Shown here: one piece after another, positions 19,325-28,816 of the stretch
Layout: every line of letters begins with the position of its first letter
Numbering within the stretch: position 1 is the first letter of the stretch
Source: Cytobacillus oceanisediminis
GTDB taxonomy: Bacteria > Bacillota > Bacilli > Bacillales > Cytobacillaceae
NCBI RefSeq assembly: GCF_004366035.1
Contig: NZ_SOEE01000001.1
Span: 744,001 to 808,000 of the forward strand
Direction of reading: 5' to 3'
Length of the DNA stretch: 64,000 bases
Position numbers and translations under genes: made by a program
The notes under the pieces: generated by a model
What the model was told of the DNA's origin: nothing
What the model saw: only the letters and a program-made list of their open reading frames with translations
The model's database searches: none

Positions 19325-19821
19325 GGATACCGCCTTACTACCGATTGCCATCCTGGCAGCGCTTTTTAGCAGGAATGGCCATAGGAGGCATCATCAGCTG
19401 GTTTATTTTTTTATTTGTTTTTGGACAGTGGCAGGAGAGATACAGCAAAGAAATCAAGCTTCAAAAGGATGCTATTTTTGAATTGGAAAAAGATAAGGAA
19501 ATCTGGCAAGAGGAATTCAAAAAACTAAATAAAGAAAACCAGAAAAAACTGACTGTCCAGGATATATCCATTAAAATTGTCAACAGCGAAAAATATAAAT
19601 TGGATTCCTTCAGTGTTTTTCAGCTGGAAGATGAAATAAAAGAGGATATTAGCATGATGGTTGCCAAAGACATCGATACTGTTTACAAAAGCAGCGAACT
19701 GATCAAGAAAATAATAGAAAATAAAACACATCGGGTAAATGAAAAGAGATACCGGGTGGAAGTTAAAGAACTGGTCATCTATACAACCGTCTCAATTGAA
19801 TTAAATATTATGCTGGATTAA
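19321..19821 (+). CDS. ytrI: Sporulation membrane protein YtrI
   Basis: A 166-residue protein with one N-terminal membrane anchor (about residues 15-36), then a charged coiled-coil-like stretch (about 40-80) and a soluble C-terminal domain. Size, topology and coupling to ytrH match B. subtilis YtrI, a sigma-E sporulation protein. The ATG overlaps the ytrH stop (ATGA). Its molecular role is not known. Confidence 0.88.
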   Translation: MRIPPYYRLPSWQRFLAGMAIGGIISWFIFLFVFGQWQERYSKEIKLQKDAIFELEKDKEIWQEEFKKLNKENQKKLTVQDISIKIVNSEKYKLDSFSVFQLEDEIKEDISMMVAKDIDTVYKSSELIKKIIENKTHRVNEKRYRVEVKELVIYTTVSIELNIMLD

Positions 19822-19842
19822 TGCCCGGCTTTTGCCGGGCAT
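19821..19842. terminator. Hairpin between ytrI and nrnA
   Basis: ATGCCCGGC (19821-19829) pairs with GCCGGGCAT (19834-19842), loop TTTT. It is shared by the converging ytrI and nrnA. The flanking T tracts are weak. Confidence 0.6.
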
Positions 19843-19848
19843 TAGATG

Positions 19849-20787
19849 TTAGTTAGCTTTGCAGACATCCTCCAAATCTCTTACAACCGATTCCATCTCT
19901 TTCCATGAATAAATGGAAGCTCCGGCAGCAAGAGGATGTCCTCCGCCATTATACTTTCTTGCAACTTCATTAATAATTGGACCCTTCGAACGGAACCGCA
20001 CACGGATTTGATCGCTCTCCTCAATAAAGAAAACCCAAGCTTTTATTCCCTTCACATCGCCAAGAATACTTACAAGCAGGGAAGCTTTAGAAGGTACTGC
20101 CTGAAATTCTTCGAGCAGCTCTTTTTTCAGGATCATGACAGCTGCCCCGCTGTCTCTCATTTCAAAGTTCTGCAGCACATAGCCCTTCAATTTAACAATA
20201 TTTGCGTCCAGCTCGTACATCTTATCAAACAGTTCCGGCCGCGAAAAATTATAGTGAATCAGTTCACCTGCATATGAAAACGTCTTTTCTGTCGTGCTTG
20301 GATAGAGGAAACGGCCAGTGTCCCCTACTATTCCGGCAAATAACACTCTAGCAGCTTCATCAGACATTTTCAGACCCTGATCTTTGCCGAAAAGATAAAA
20401 CTCATAAATCATTTCACTGGTCGAGCTTGCATCCGTATCAACCCACATCATATCTCCATACGGATCCATATTCGGGTGATGATCAATTTTGATCAGTTTA
20501 TTACCCGTTCCATATCTATCATCACATATCCGTTCCGCATTTGCTGTATCACAGACAATGACCAGCGCCCCATTATATGTATCATCAGATATCTCATCCA
20601 GCCTTCTCATATAATGAAGTGTTTCTTCTTCCTTCCCCACAGTGAAGATTGACTTTTCAGGGAATGAAGCCTTCAGAATTTCAGCAAGACCTCCCTGTGA
20701 ACCATATGCATCCGGATCAGGACGGACATGCCTATGAATAATGATTGTTTCATATTTTTTAATTTCATCAAGTATCTTTTGTTTCAT
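19849..20787 (-). CDS. nrnA: Oligoribonuclease / 3'-phosphoadenosine 5'-phosphate phosphatase (DHH family)
   Basis: A 312-residue NrnA protein. The DHH domain has HRHVRPDPDAYGS (residues 18-30), VCDTANAERI and IDHHPN (Asp102-His103-His104) as metal-binding motifs. The C-terminal DHHA1 domain ends with NGGGHPLAAGAS, the nucleotide-binding signature. It degrades 2-5-mer RNA, the end products of RNA decay, and dephosphorylates pAp from sulfur assimilation. AAGGAGC precedes the ATG. Syntenic with B. subtilis ytqI. Confidence 0.95.
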   Translation of the reverse strand: MKQKILDEIKKYETIIIHRHVRPDPDAYGSQGGLAEILKASFPEKSIFTVGKEEETLHYMRRLDEISDDTYNGALVIVCDTANAERICDDRYGTGNKLIKIDHHPNMDPYGDMMWVDTDASSTSEMIYEFYLFGKDQGLKMSDEAARVLFAGIVGDTGRFLYPSTTEKTFSYAGELIHYNFSRPELFDKMYELDANIVKLKGYVLQNFEMRDSGAAVMILKKELLEEFQAVPSKASLLVSILGDVKGIKAWVFFIEESDQIRVRFRSKGPIINEVARKYNGGGHPLAAGASIYSWKEMESVVRDLEDVCKAN

Positions 20788-20927
20788 GGCGCGCTCCTTT
20801 TTTCTGAATACTACTTTATTTTTACCACATCATCGTGAAAAGAAAAAGAAAACACAGCACGCTTATGGCAATTTTTTAATAATGAAGGTAAAATAATAAG
20901 AGATTGTCGAAACTTGGAGGTTATGAA

Positions 20928-21233
20928 ATGCCTATCTTTGTTATCCTGATTATTCTCTCTTTTTCTTTCTATATTTTCTACAAAGTGAAATTCTTCAGAA
21001 GCAGACAGCCGGCTGAAAGACAATGGATATCAGCCAAGTCCAGGATTGCGCTTGGAACATTCGTCGCCATATTTGGCGTTAATCAGCTGTTTTTATACAA
21101 TACAACAACAGCTCTCATTGTGGGAATTGTGTTTATCCTTGTTGGAGTATTAAGCATATGGGGCGGCATAAAAGCATATAAGTTTTACATGCCTCATGCT
21201 GCAAAAGAAGTTGAGCAAGCAAGGAAAAGTTAA
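20928..21233 (+). CDS. ytpI: YtpI family membrane protein
   Basis: A 101-residue protein with three hydrophobic segments (about residues 1-18, 40-58 and 64-82) and a basic loop KVKFFRSRQPAERQW. It matches B. subtilis YtpI in size, topology and place beside nrnA. No function is established. GGAGG lies 7 bases before this ATG. A TTG 8 codons upstream precedes the ribosome site and is not used. Confidence 0.8.
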   Translation: MPIFVILIILSFSFYIFYKVKFFRSRQPAERQWISAKSRIALGTFVAIFGVNQLFLYNTTTALIVGIVFILVGVLSIWGGIKAYKFYMPHAAKEVEQARKS

Positions 21234-21263
21234 ATTTAAACCGTACTTCCGAAAGAGCTCTGC

Positions 21264-21295
21264 AAAAAAAGCCGTTCAAAATGTGAGCGGCTTTT
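21264..21295 (+). terminator. ytpI terminator
   Basis: AAAAAAGCCGTTC pairs with GAGCGGCTTTTT with one G-U pair, followed by a T tract. Confidence 0.65.
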
Positions 21296-21320
21296 TCTTC
21301 ATTAGTAAGAAAGGATATCC

Positions 21321-21487
21321 TTGAACGTGATTACTTTCTAGCGCAAGCAGCCTGCCCCCTTGGGGTGAGGCCCCAGGACAAGGAAGTCTTCGTCAGCATA
21401 AACATCGCACGACCGAAAGCGGAGCTTTTGGGAGGATGTGGTTCTTAGTCTGCGCCTTTGTCGGCAAGGGGCTTCCGCTTTTCTTAT
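21321..21487. repeat. Repeat family B, copy B4 (inverted, with shared module)
   Basis: Reverse orientation: begins TTGAAC..TTTCTAGCGCAAGCAG and ends GGGGCTTCCGCTTTTCTT, one base from the ytoI stop. Its interior (about 21380-21450) carries CATCGCACGACCGAAAGCGG then AGCTTTTGGGAGGATGTGG, nearly identical to an insert in family C copy C1. Confidence 0.7.
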
Positions 21488-21488
21488 T

Positions 21489-22808
21489 TTAATGTCTGTC
21501 AATAAGCTGGCACATCATCATCGCCTTGCCTACAAGGACACCTTCGTTAAAAACTTCCACATCCACTTTTCCGAACTTCCGTCCTACTTCCAATACTTTT
21601 GGATAGATTTCAAGCATACTGTCGATTTGAACAGGCTTAATAAAGTAGACCGTCATATTTTCAACTACGAGATCACCTTTTTTATAGCTTCTTAACACTC
21701 TGTTTGCAGCTTCCGAAACAATGGTTGTAAAGACTCCATAGGATATGGTTCCAAGGTGGTTGGTCATCTGGGGAGTAACCTCACAGCGATAAACGTCATC
21801 CCCTTTTGTTTTTCCCCGAGTCATAACCAGCTGGTTGGTGACTATGTCGTCAATTGTTTCACCCACCTGCGGCTGCCTTTGGATCATCTGCAGCGCCTTC
21901 AGCACGTCCTGACGGCTAACAATCCCTTCGAGTTTATTGGCTTCATCTATCACAGGAAGCAATTCAATCCCTTCCCATACCATCATATGCGAGGAAGACG
22001 CAACGCTCGTTTTTCCGCCAACCGTCATAGGGTTTTTGGTCATAATTTTTTCAATAAGCGTTTCTTTATCATGTCCCATAATATCCTTTGAAGTGACAAC
22101 TCCCTGCACTCTTAGATTACTGTCGACAACCGGGAATCGGCTATGGCCGGTTTCACGATTGTACGTTAGCCAATCTGCAATTGTATCGGTTGTTTTCAGG
22201 AAAATCGCTTCTTCCAGAGGAGTCAGGATATCTTCAACAAGTACAATCTCCTTTTTGATCAGCTGGTCATAGATAGCCCGATTGATCATAGTTGCCACTG
22301 TGAAGGTGTCATAGCTGCTTGAGATCACAGGAAGCTGCAGGTCGTCAGCAAGCTTTTTGACATGGTCTTCTGTATCAAAGCCCCCAGTAATTAACACAGC
22401 AGCCCCAGCCTTCAAAGCTAATTCGTGTGCCTGGGTCCGGTTTCCGACAATCAGCAGGTTTCCGGCATCCGTGTACCTCATCATCGCTTCAAGCTTCATC
22501 GCTCCAATAACAAACTTGTTCAGTGTTTTATGGAGACCGGCTCTTCCTCCGAGCACCTGGCCGTCAACGATATTAACAACTTCGGCAAAAGTAAGCTTCT
22601 CAATATTTTCTTTCTTTTTCCGCTCAATTCTTATTGTCCCAACACGTTCTATTGTACTGACATATCCCTTATTTTCAGCATCCTTAATTGCTCTGTATGC
22701 AGTCCCTTCACTCACTGCGAGCGCCTTGGCGATCTGTCTGACCGATATCTTTTCTCCAATTGGCAGTTCATCAATGTAATGTAATATTTGCTCATGCTTA
22801 GTAGCCAA
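21489..22808 (-). CDS. ytoI: YtoI: HTH, DRTGG, CBS-pair and hot-dog domain protein
   Basis: A 439-residue multidomain protein. An N-terminal winged helix (about 1-65) contains ISVRQIAKALAVSEGTAYRAIKDAENKGYVST. It is followed by a DRTGG domain (about 70-180), two CBS motifs (about 190-310, ending GIVSRQDVLKAL) that probably sense an adenine nucleotide, and a C-terminal thioesterase-like hot-dog domain. The mix suggests a metabolite-sensing regulator, but its targets are unknown. The TTG at 22808 gives LATKHEQIL with GAGGGTG properly placed. The GTG at 22817 overlaps that ribosome site. Confidence 0.9.
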   Translation of the reverse strand: MATKHEQILHYIDELPIGEKISVRQIAKALAVSEGTAYRAIKDAENKGYVSTIERVGTIRIERKKKENIEKLTFAEVVNIVDGQVLGGRAGLHKTLNKFVIGAMKLEAMMRYTDAGNLLIVGNRTQAHELALKAGAAVLITGGFDTEDHVKKLADDLQLPVISSSYDTFTVATMINRAIYDQLIKKEIVLVEDILTPLEEAIFLKTTDTIADWLTYNRETGHSRFPVVDSNLRVQGVVTSKDIMGHDKETLIEKIMTKNPMTVGGKTSVASSSHMMVWEGIELLPVIDEANKLEGIVSRQDVLKALQMIQRQPQVGETIDDIVTNQLVMTRGKTKGDDVYRCEVTPQMTNHLGTISYGVFTTIVSEAANRVLRSYKKGDLVVENMTVYFIKPVQIDSMLEIYPKVLEVGRKFGKVDVEVFNEGVLVGKAMMMCQLIDRH

Positions 22809-22940
22809 GACTTTCACCCTCTACAAATTATTCCTTATTTTTCATTATAAGGGTAAAGAGGCCTTGATACAATTGACTTCGCCAATCTTAAATTATCTCA
22901 GTCTAACGGGCAGTAAAACCCCACTGATTGAAGTTTCACT

Positions 22941-23189
22941 TTATCTGCCGAAGGAACGCACCCGCTTCCTGTCTGCCATTTTGCCCGCCTGTTTTCCCGA
23001 AGCAGCCGCTTTTTTCGGGGCAAACAGCAATGCAGTCAGGTTTCCGGCAATGACAAAAAGGGCAAGGGCCAGCCAGCTGATGGCAAAGACCCCTTCAGTC
23101 CCTCCATTAAACACACCCATTCTAGGAGCGGCATAATAAAGCATCAATCCGCACAGCAGCAAACATAGCAAATATCGATTTTTATTCAA
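22941..23189 (-). CDS. Small two-helix membrane protein, unrecognised
   Basis: An 82-residue protein with two hydrophobic segments (about residues 5-20 and 32-54) and a very basic tail (APKKAAASGKQAGKMADRKRVRSFGR). I do not recognise the family. The start is TTG, with AAAGGAGG 8 bases upstream. The longer open frame runs through the ytkL terminator and is unlikely. It lies between ytkL and ytoI on the same strand after a terminator, so it needs its own promoter. Confidence 0.6.
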   Translation of the reverse strand: MNKNRYLLCLLLCGLMLYYAAPRMGVFNGGTEGVFAISWLALALFVIAGNLTALLFAPKKAAASGKQAGKMADRKRVRSFGR

Positions 23190-23270
23190 TCTAGCTTCCT
23201 CCTTTATCCTATCCTCCCTAAAATGTATGCGGACAGGCTGGGAAAATGATTGATTTTTAGTCATAAAGAC

Positions 23271-23299
23271 AAACGCAGCCTCCTTCAGAAGCTGCGTTT
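23271..23299 (-). terminator. ytkL terminator
   Basis: AAACGCAGC pairs with GCTGCGTTT with an internal loop, starting 5 bases past the ytkL stop. Confidence 0.6.
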
Positions 23300-23304
23300 T
23301 CATA

Positions 23305-23985
23305 TTATAATTCGATTGAATCTCCTGCTTCCAGCACCTGCCCGACTCCTGTTTCCAGCATGCTGATGAATTTATGCGGATCCTGCCTTATTGGCGGGAA
23401 CGTGTTGAAGTGAATCGGAACCACCTTTTTGGCGCCAAGGAGTTCTGCTGCGTATGCTGCATCATCCGGACCCATAGTAAAATTGTCTCCGATCGGCAGA
23501 AATGCCAAATCTATCGGATGCCGATCGCCAATTAACTTCATGTCAGAGAATAACCCTGTATCCCCTGCATGATAAATCGTTTTTCCTTCTAAAGTGATGA
23601 GAACACCAGCCGGCATTCCCAAATAAATGATTTCCTGATTCTCTGTCTCGAGGCCTGTTCCATGAAATGCTGGTGTCAGCTTTACTCTTCCGAAGTCAAA
23701 ATCATATCCGCCGCCGATCGACATTCCATGCGCGTTAACCCCCTGCCAGCCCAGATAGGTGGCAAGCTCAAAGTTGGCAATGACAAGACAATCATTCCGC
23801 TTTGCCAGTTCAATCGTGTCCCCAAGATGGTCACCATGTCCATGGGTGACAATGATGACATCTGGCTTTTGATCCTCAGCTTTTAAGTCTGTCAAGTCAT
23901 TCCCGGTAATAAAAGGATCTATTAAGATGGTTTTTCCCTGTGATTCGATTTTCACTATGGCATGGCCATGAAATGATACTTTCAA
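23305..23985 (-). CDS. ytkL: Metallo-beta-lactamase-fold hydrolase (UPF0173, YtkL)
   Basis: A 226-residue metallo-hydrolase. HGHAIVKIE is N-terminal, [12 protein letters not shown] (residues about 47-58) is the HxHxDH metal motif, and [12 protein letters not shown] and PIHFNTFP give further ligands. The fold is that of metal-dependent hydrolases. The substrate is not established. The start is TTG, with GGAG 8 bases upstream. Divergent from pepQ and followed by its own terminator. Confidence 0.92.
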   Translation of the reverse strand: MKVSFHGHAIVKIESQGKTILIDPFITGNDLTDLKAEDQKPDVIIVTHGHGDHLGDTIELAKRNDCLVIANFELATYLGWQGVNAHGMSIGGGYDFDFGRVKLTPAFHGTGLETENQEIIYLGMPAGVLITLEGKTIYHAGDTGLFSDMKLIGDRHPIDLAFLPIGDNFTMGPDDAAYAAELLGAKKVVPIHFNTFPPIRQDPHKFISMLETGVGQVLEAGDSIEL

Positions 23986-24090
23986 TTTTATGCTCCTCTC
24001 TAATTTTAAGTTATGTAAGTTACTTCAACGAAAAACAAGTTATTCCTGCTTTCTTTATAATATATACCCGAATTGGCAATCTTTAAAAAG

Positions 24091-24119
24091 TTTACATTTT
24101 CTTATTTAGTTGCTACTCT
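24091..24119 (+). promoter_or_regulatory. Candidate sigma-A promoter of pepQ
   Basis: TTTACA (24091-24096), 17-base spacer, TACTCT (24114-24119), 30 bases before the pepQ start. Confidence 0.45.
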
Positions 24120-24148
24120 CAAAGTATCAGTACATAAGGAGGTTCACT

Positions 24149-25246
24149 ATGAATAACAGATTGCAGAAATTGTCACAGTGGATGAGGGAAAATGATATCC
24201 AGGTCACCTTTGTAACATCACCGGATAATGTTTTTTATTTAAGCGGCTTTTTAAGCGATCCACATGAACGCTTGCTTGGGCTGGCTGTTTTCCAGGAAGA
24301 AGAGCCTTTCCTCGTATGTCCGGCCATGGAAAAAGAAGATGCCAAAAAAGCAGGATGGAGCCATGAAATTATTGGCTACAGCGATATTCAGAACCCTTGG
24401 GAATTTATCCAGACATCCATACAAAAAAGAGTTGGTAAGGTAAATAAAGCAGCAATCGAAAAAGAGCATATGAATGTAGAGCGGTATGAAGCCATTTCTG
24501 CTCTGTTCAGCGGCGCTTCATTCGCTTCGGCAGAAGAAAAGCTTCGTCAGCTTCGTATGGTTAAAGATGAAAAAGAATTGGAAATCATTCGCGAAGCATG
24601 TGAACTGGCTGATTTTGCGATTGAAACAGGCTGTGCCGAGATCCAGGAAGGAAAAACGGAACTGGATGTTCTGGCTGCAGTAGAATATGCGTTAAAGAAA
24701 AAAGGCGTTAATGAAATGTCTTTCTCTACCATGGTCCTGACGGGGGCTAACGGAGCTTCTCCTCATGGCACACCAGGAATGACGAAGATTCAAAAAGGGG
24801 ATTTAGTCCTGTTTGACCTCGGAGTTGTCTGGAATGGCTACTGCTCAGATATTACTAGAACTGTAGCTTATGGTGATATCAATGATAAACAAAAAGAAAT
24901 TTATGATACCGTCTTAAAAGCTCAGCTTGCAGCTGTTGAAGCGAGCAAGCCGGGAGTCACTTGCGCAGATATTGACCTGACAGCTAGAAACCTGATAGCA
25001 GAAGCCGGCTACGGCGAATATTTCCCGCATCGATTGGGCCATGGACTAGGTGTGAGCGTTCATGAATATCCTTCATTAACAGAAACAAACTCACTTTTGC
25101 TTGAAGAAGGTATGGTATTCACCATTGAGCCAGGAATCTATGTCCCAGGCGTTGCCGGAGTGCGGATTGAAGATGACCTTGCTGTAACAGCAGACGGAGT
25201 TGAAATTTTAACCAAGTTCCCGAAAGAGCTTCAGGTTATTAAATAG
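24149..25246 (+). CDS. pepQ: Xaa-Pro dipeptidase (M24 family)
   Basis: A 365-residue proline dipeptidase. The N-terminal creatinase-like domain (about 1-130) precedes the pita-bread catalytic domain. The five metal ligands are visible as Asp in LFDLGVVW, Asp in YCSDITRT, His in LGHGLGVSVHE, Glu in FTIEPGIYV and Glu in VRIEDDL. It releases proline from dipeptides during peptide recycling. AAGGAGG precedes this ATG, and an ATG 13 codons upstream lies inside the candidate promoter. Confidence 0.94.
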   Translation: MNNRLQKLSQWMRENDIQVTFVTSPDNVFYLSGFLSDPHERLLGLAVFQEEEPFLVCPAMEKEDAKKAGWSHEIIGYSDIQNPWEFIQTSIQKRVGKVNKAAIEKEHMNVERYEAISALFSGASFASAEEKLRQLRMVKDEKELEIIREACELADFAIETGCAEIQEGKTELDVLAAVEYALKKKGVNEMSFSTMVLTGANGASPHGTPGMTKIQKGDLVLFDLGVVWNGYCSDITRTVAYGDINDKQKEIYDTVLKAQLAAVEASKPGVTCADIDLTARNLIAEAGYGEYFPHRLGHGLGVSVHEYPSLTETNSLLLEEGMVFTIEPGIYVPGVAGVRIEDDLAVTADGVEILTKFPKELQVIK

Positions 25247-25266
25247 AAATTTATAAAATCCCACAG

Positions 25267-25298
25267 AAAATCCGGAGCTATTCAGCCCCGGATTTTTT
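25267..25298. terminator. pepQ terminator
   Basis: AAAATCCGG pairs with CCGGATTTT, followed by TT. It is close to the converging ald stop and may serve both genes. Confidence 0.65.
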
Positions 25299-25373
25299 AT
25301 GAAATAAGTGTATAAAATCAGCATTCAGATAAGTGTCTATCTCGAGCCGATAAGCGGGCACCTGAAGCTTTTT

Positions 25374-26495
25374 CTATTGCTGTTCCAATTGCGTAATCGT
25401 ATCTGAATAGTCAAGGCTATGGGCTTCAGCTACCGCTTTGTATGTCACATAACCATTTAATGTATTAACTCCCTTTAATAAAGCCTCATTATCCAGACAT
25501 GCCTGCTTGTAGCCTTTATTCGCAATTTGTACTGCATATGGCACTGTCACGTTGGTCAGTGCAAGAGTGGATGTTCTGGGAACTGCTCCAGGCATATTAG
25601 CCACTGCATAATGAACTACGCCATGCTTTTCATATGTGGGATTATCATGTGTTGTAATTCGATCAGTTGTTTCGAATATTCCACCCTGATCGATCGCAAT
25701 GTCCACGATTACAGAGCCCGGGTTCATCGATTTAATCATATCCTCTGTGACAAGCTTTGGTGCTTTTGCTCCCGGAATAAGTACGGCTCCAATCACGAGA
25801 TCTGAATCCTTAACAGCTTCAGCGATATTGTAAGGGTTAGAGATCAGAGTTGTTACATCTATTCCGAAGATATCATCCAGCTGCCGAAGGCGGTCGGGAT
25901 TCAAGTCAATCATTGTGACCTTTGCCCCAAGGCCTATTGCCATTTTTGCAGCATTGGTTCCAGCAACCCCGCCGCCGATAATGGTAACATTTCCACGCTG
26001 TACACCTGGTACCCCCGATAGCAGGATTCCTTTCCCTCCATGTATTTTTTCTAAAAATTGGGCTCCTACCTGAGCTGCCATTCTCCCGGCTACTTCACTC
26101 ATTGGAGTCAATAGAGGCAAACTCCGGTTGGGAAGCTGGACTGTTTCATAAGCGATGCCAGCTACTTTCTTATCAATTAAAGCACTTGTCAAATCAGGTT
26201 CAGCAGCCAAATGCAGATATGTAAAGAGAATTAACCCTTCCCGAAAATATACATATTCGCCTGGTATCGGCTCTTTTACCTTCATGACCATATCCATTGA
26301 CCATGCCTCTTCTGGAGTTTGAACAATATGTGCACCAGCACTTATATAGTCGTTATCCGAAAAACCGGAACCTGTCCCGGCATCTGCTTCGATGTAGACT
26401 TCATGTCCAAATTGAATGAGATTCATAACCCCAGCAGGGGTCATAGCAACCCTGTTTTCATTGTTTTTTACTTCCTTTGGAACTCCGATACGCAT
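25374..26495 (-). CDS. ald: Alanine dehydrogenase
   Basis: A 373-residue alanine dehydrogenase (L-alanine to pyruvate and ammonium with NAD). The N-terminus [20 protein letters not shown] carries the substrate-binding arginine. MKVKEP holds the catalytic lysine, [10 protein letters not shown] the catalytic histidine, and [15 protein letters not shown] binds NAD. In Bacillus it supports growth on alanine and normal sporulation. GGAGG lies 8 bases before this ATG, and the frame's earlier 28 codons lack a ribosome site. Confidence 0.96.
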   Translation of the reverse strand: MRIGVPKEVKNNENRVAMTPAGVMNLIQFGHEVYIEADAGTGSGFSDNDYISAGAHIVQTPEEAWSMDMVMKVKEPIPGEYVYFREGLILFTYLHLAAEPDLTSALIDKKVAGIAYETVQLPNRSLPLLTPMSEVAGRMAAQVGAQFLEKIHGGKGILLSGVPGVQRGNVTIIGGGVAGTNAAKMAIGLGAKVTMIDLNPDRLRQLDDIFGIDVTTLISNPYNIAEAVKDSDLVIGAVLIPGAKAPKLVTEDMIKSMNPGSVIVDIAIDQGGIFETTDRITTHDNPTYEKHGVVHYAVANMPGAVPRTSTLALTNVTVPYAVQIANKGYKQACLDNEALLKGVNTLNGYVTYKAVAEAHSLDYSDTITQLEQQ

Positions 26496-26613
26496 GCTGC
26501 ATACCTCCGTATTGTAAGTGATGTACCTATTAACTTTATATGGCAATTTGATGGAAAAGTATACAATTGCTTTGCCCATTTTTTCTTTTTCCGCATTCTT
26601 AATCCTCAGCTAA

Positions 26614-26640
26614 AAAGCTCTCATGATTTATGAGAGCTTT
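26614..26640 (-). terminator. Terminator of the 55-residue gene
   Basis: AAAGCTCTCAT (26614-26624) pairs with ATGAGAGCTTT (26630-26640), followed on the minus strand by TT. Confidence 0.6.
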
Positions 26641-26651
26641 GCTTCTTTTAC

Positions 26652-26819
26652 TTATTGTAGATACCCTTCATTCCGTTCGTGAGCTTCCATGTCAAACTCG
26701 GCATTCGGCTGATCAATAACACCGCTGTTATAGGCATTCATGATTTGTGCGCTAACTTCATTTGTACCCTGCTCATCAAAAAAATATGCGGATCCTGCTT
26801 GTGGTTCTCGCTTTTCCAT
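26652..26819 (-). CDS. Small hydrophilic protein, possibly YozQ/DUF4025-like
   Basis: A 55-residue acidic, soluble protein (MEKREPQAGSAYFFDEQ to AHERNEGYLQ). AAAGGAG lies 9 bases before this ATG; another ATG two codons earlier is possible. It resembles short Bacillus proteins of the YozQ/DUF4025 type, which is a tentative match from memory. It is divergent from a universal stress protein gene across a 109-bp gap. Function unknown. Confidence 0.55.
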   Translation of the reverse strand: MEKREPQAGSAYFFDEQGTNEVSAQIMNAYNSGVIDQPNAEFDMEAHERNEGYLQ

Positions 26820-26928
26820 CCTCATCTGCTCCTTTAATATATTTTTATCAGCCTTACTATTGTTCGATTTTTTGTTACAGATATTCAGATTTAACAGCTG
26901 TATAATATAGGTAAAGGAGGAGATACAA

Positions 26929-27384
26929 ATGGGCATGAAGTATAAAAACATATTAGTCGCTGTAGATGGTTCAACGGAAGCAGAATGGGCTTTTAAAAAA
27001 GCGATTGAAATTGCGAAGCGCAATAACGCTTCTCTTGTATTGGCACATATCATTGATACCCGCACCTTTGCTACTGTTGAAGCCTATGACCGTACAATAG
27101 CTGAAAGGGCTGACCGTTTCGCTACTGAATTAATGGAAAAATACAAAAGAACGGCAATGGATGCAGGCATCGAGAATGTAACATATGAAGTCGATTATGG
27201 TTCCCCAAAAGTGAAAATCCCAAAAGATATTGCAAGAAAGCACAACGTCGACCTGATCATTTGCGGTGCAACAGGCATGAACGCAGTTGAACGTTTCATC
27301 ATCGGCAGTGTATCTGAACATATTACCCGCTATGCCCGCTGTGATGTCCTCGTTGTCAGAACGGATAAGGAAGATGAAAAATAG
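26929..27384 (+). CDS. Universal stress protein (UspA family)
   Basis: A 151-residue single UspA domain. It starts YKNILVAVDGSTEAEWAFKKA and ends with the ATP-binding signature GATG, nine residues, then GS (GATGMNAVERFIIGSVSEH). This places it in the nucleotide-binding branch of the family. GGAGGAG precedes the ATG. A TATAAT box at 26901-26906 is the likely -10, with no clear -35. Expression may be stress- or growth-phase dependent, but no sigma-B site was identified. Confidence 0.92.
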   Translation: MGMKYKNILVAVDGSTEAEWAFKKAIEIAKRNNASLVLAHIIDTRTFATVEAYDRTIAERADRFATELMEKYKRTAMDAGIENVTYEVDYGSPKVKIPKDIARKHNVDLIICGATGMNAVERFIIGSVSEHITRYARCDVLVVRTDKEDEK

Positions 27385-27419
27385 AAAAAATGGCGCTGCC
27401 TTTTGCAGCGCCATTTTTT
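27385..27419. terminator. Bidirectional terminator between usp and argH
   Basis: Perfect 15-bp stem, AAAAAATGGCGCTGC (27385-27399) with GCAGCGCCATTTTTT (27405-27419), filling the whole space between the converging stops. Confidence 0.85.
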
Positions 27420-27421
27420 CA

Positions 27422-28816
27422 TTATTTATTGGCAATCTCTTTAATGCCGAGAGATTCCTTCGCTTTATCAATCGCGATGCTTACTTGTTTGAATCCTGTC
27501 CCGCCTGCACTATTTCTTCTTTTGACAGCTGTATAAGGATTCAGTACTTCATAAATATCTTCTTCGAACAATGAATGGGCGTTCTTGAAATCATCAAGCG
27601 GCAAATCTCCAAGGAAGCATCCCTTTTGTACACAGACAAGAACCAGTTTCCCGACAATCTCATGCGCTTCTCTGAATGGAATGCCTTTATCAGATAGATA
27701 ATCCGCCAATTCAGTAGCGTTGGAAAAATCATTTTTAGTTGCTTTTTCCATTTGCTCTTTTTTAATCTTCATGGTGCGGATCATCCCTGCAAAGATTTTC
27801 AGCGAACCTGTGACTGTCTTTACAGTGTCAAACATCCCTTCCTTATCTTCCTGCATATCTTTATTATATGCTAGCGGCAGACCCTTCAGTACTGTCAGCA
27901 GCCCCATGAGGTTACCGTATACACGCCCCGTTTTACCGCGGATGAGTTCCGCCATATCCGGATTCTTCTTCTGCGGCATAATGCTGCTGCCGGTTGCAAA
28001 GCTGTCATCCAGTTCAATGAATTGAAACTCCTGGCTTGACCAAAGGATGAATTCTTCACTTAAACGGGACAGATGCATCATCAGGATTGAGCTTGAGGAT
28101 AAAAACTCAAGAATAAAGTCTCTGTCGCTGACCGCATCCAGGCTGTTCTCATAGATCCCTTCAAATCCCAGAAGTTCAGCCGTATACTCACGGTCAATTG
28201 GGAAAGTGGTGCCAGCCAGAGCCCCTGCTCCAAGAGGAGATAAGTTTATTCTCTTTAAGCTTTCAGAAAAACGCTCTTTGTCCCTCTCAAGCATCCAGAA
28301 ATAGGCCATTAAATGGTGGCCGAAAGAGATCGGCTGGGCCCGCTGCAGATGAGTATAGCCGGGCATGATGGTTTCCACATTATTTTCAGCCTGGATGATT
28401 AACTCTTCCTGCATTTCCTGGATCAATTCAACAATCTGCTCCACCTGCTTGCGCAAGTATAAATGCATATCTGTTGCCACCTGGTCATTTCGGCTCCTTG
28501 CGGTATGAAGTTTACCGCCGACAGGCCCAGACAGTTCGGTCAAATGACTCTCAAGATTTAAATGGATATCTTCAAGCTTTACTGAGTAAGCCAGTTCATC
28601 CTTAACTGCTTTCTCTTTAAGCTGCTGAAGGCCTGTTTTGATTTTTTGAGCTTCGTCTTCTGTGATGATTCCTGTTTTAGAAAGCATGGCAACATGGGCC
28701 ATGCTTCCTTCGATATCTTCCATAACCAATTCCTGGTCAAATGAAATCGACGCTCCGAACTCATCTACCCATTCTTCAGCAGATTTTGTGAATCTGCCTC
28801 CCCATAATTTTTTCAC
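27422..28816 (-). CDS. argH: Argininosuccinate lyase
   Basis: A 464-residue lyase, the last step of arginine synthesis (argininosuccinate to arginine and fumarate). Key segments are [43 protein letters not shown] with the catalytic His, and the superfamily signature [12 protein letters not shown]. The GTG at 28816 gives VKKLWGG, matching relatives, and its first bases overlap the argG stop (GTGA), so argGH is translationally coupled. An ATG 19 codons upstream lies inside argG. Confidence 0.96.
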   Translation of the reverse strand: MKKLWGGRFTKSAEEWVDEFGASISFDQELVMEDIEGSMAHVAMLSKTGIITEDEAQKIKTGLQQLKEKAVKDELAYSVKLEDIHLNLESHLTELSGPVGGKLHTARSRNDQVATDMHLYLRKQVEQIVELIQEMQEELIIQAENNVETIMPGYTHLQRAQPISFGHHLMAYFWMLERDKERFSESLKRINLSPLGAGALAGTTFPIDREYTAELLGFEGIYENSLDAVSDRDFILEFLSSSSILMMHLSRLSEEFILWSSQEFQFIELDDSFATGSSIMPQKKNPDMAELIRGKTGRVYGNLMGLLTVLKGLPLAYNKDMQEDKEGMFDTVKTVTGSLKIFAGMIRTMKIKKEQMEKATKNDFSNATELADYLSDKGIPFREAHEIVGKLVLVCVQKGCFLGDLPLDDFKNAHSLFEEDIYEVLNPYTAVKRRNSAGGTGFKQVSIAIDKAKESLGIKEIANK

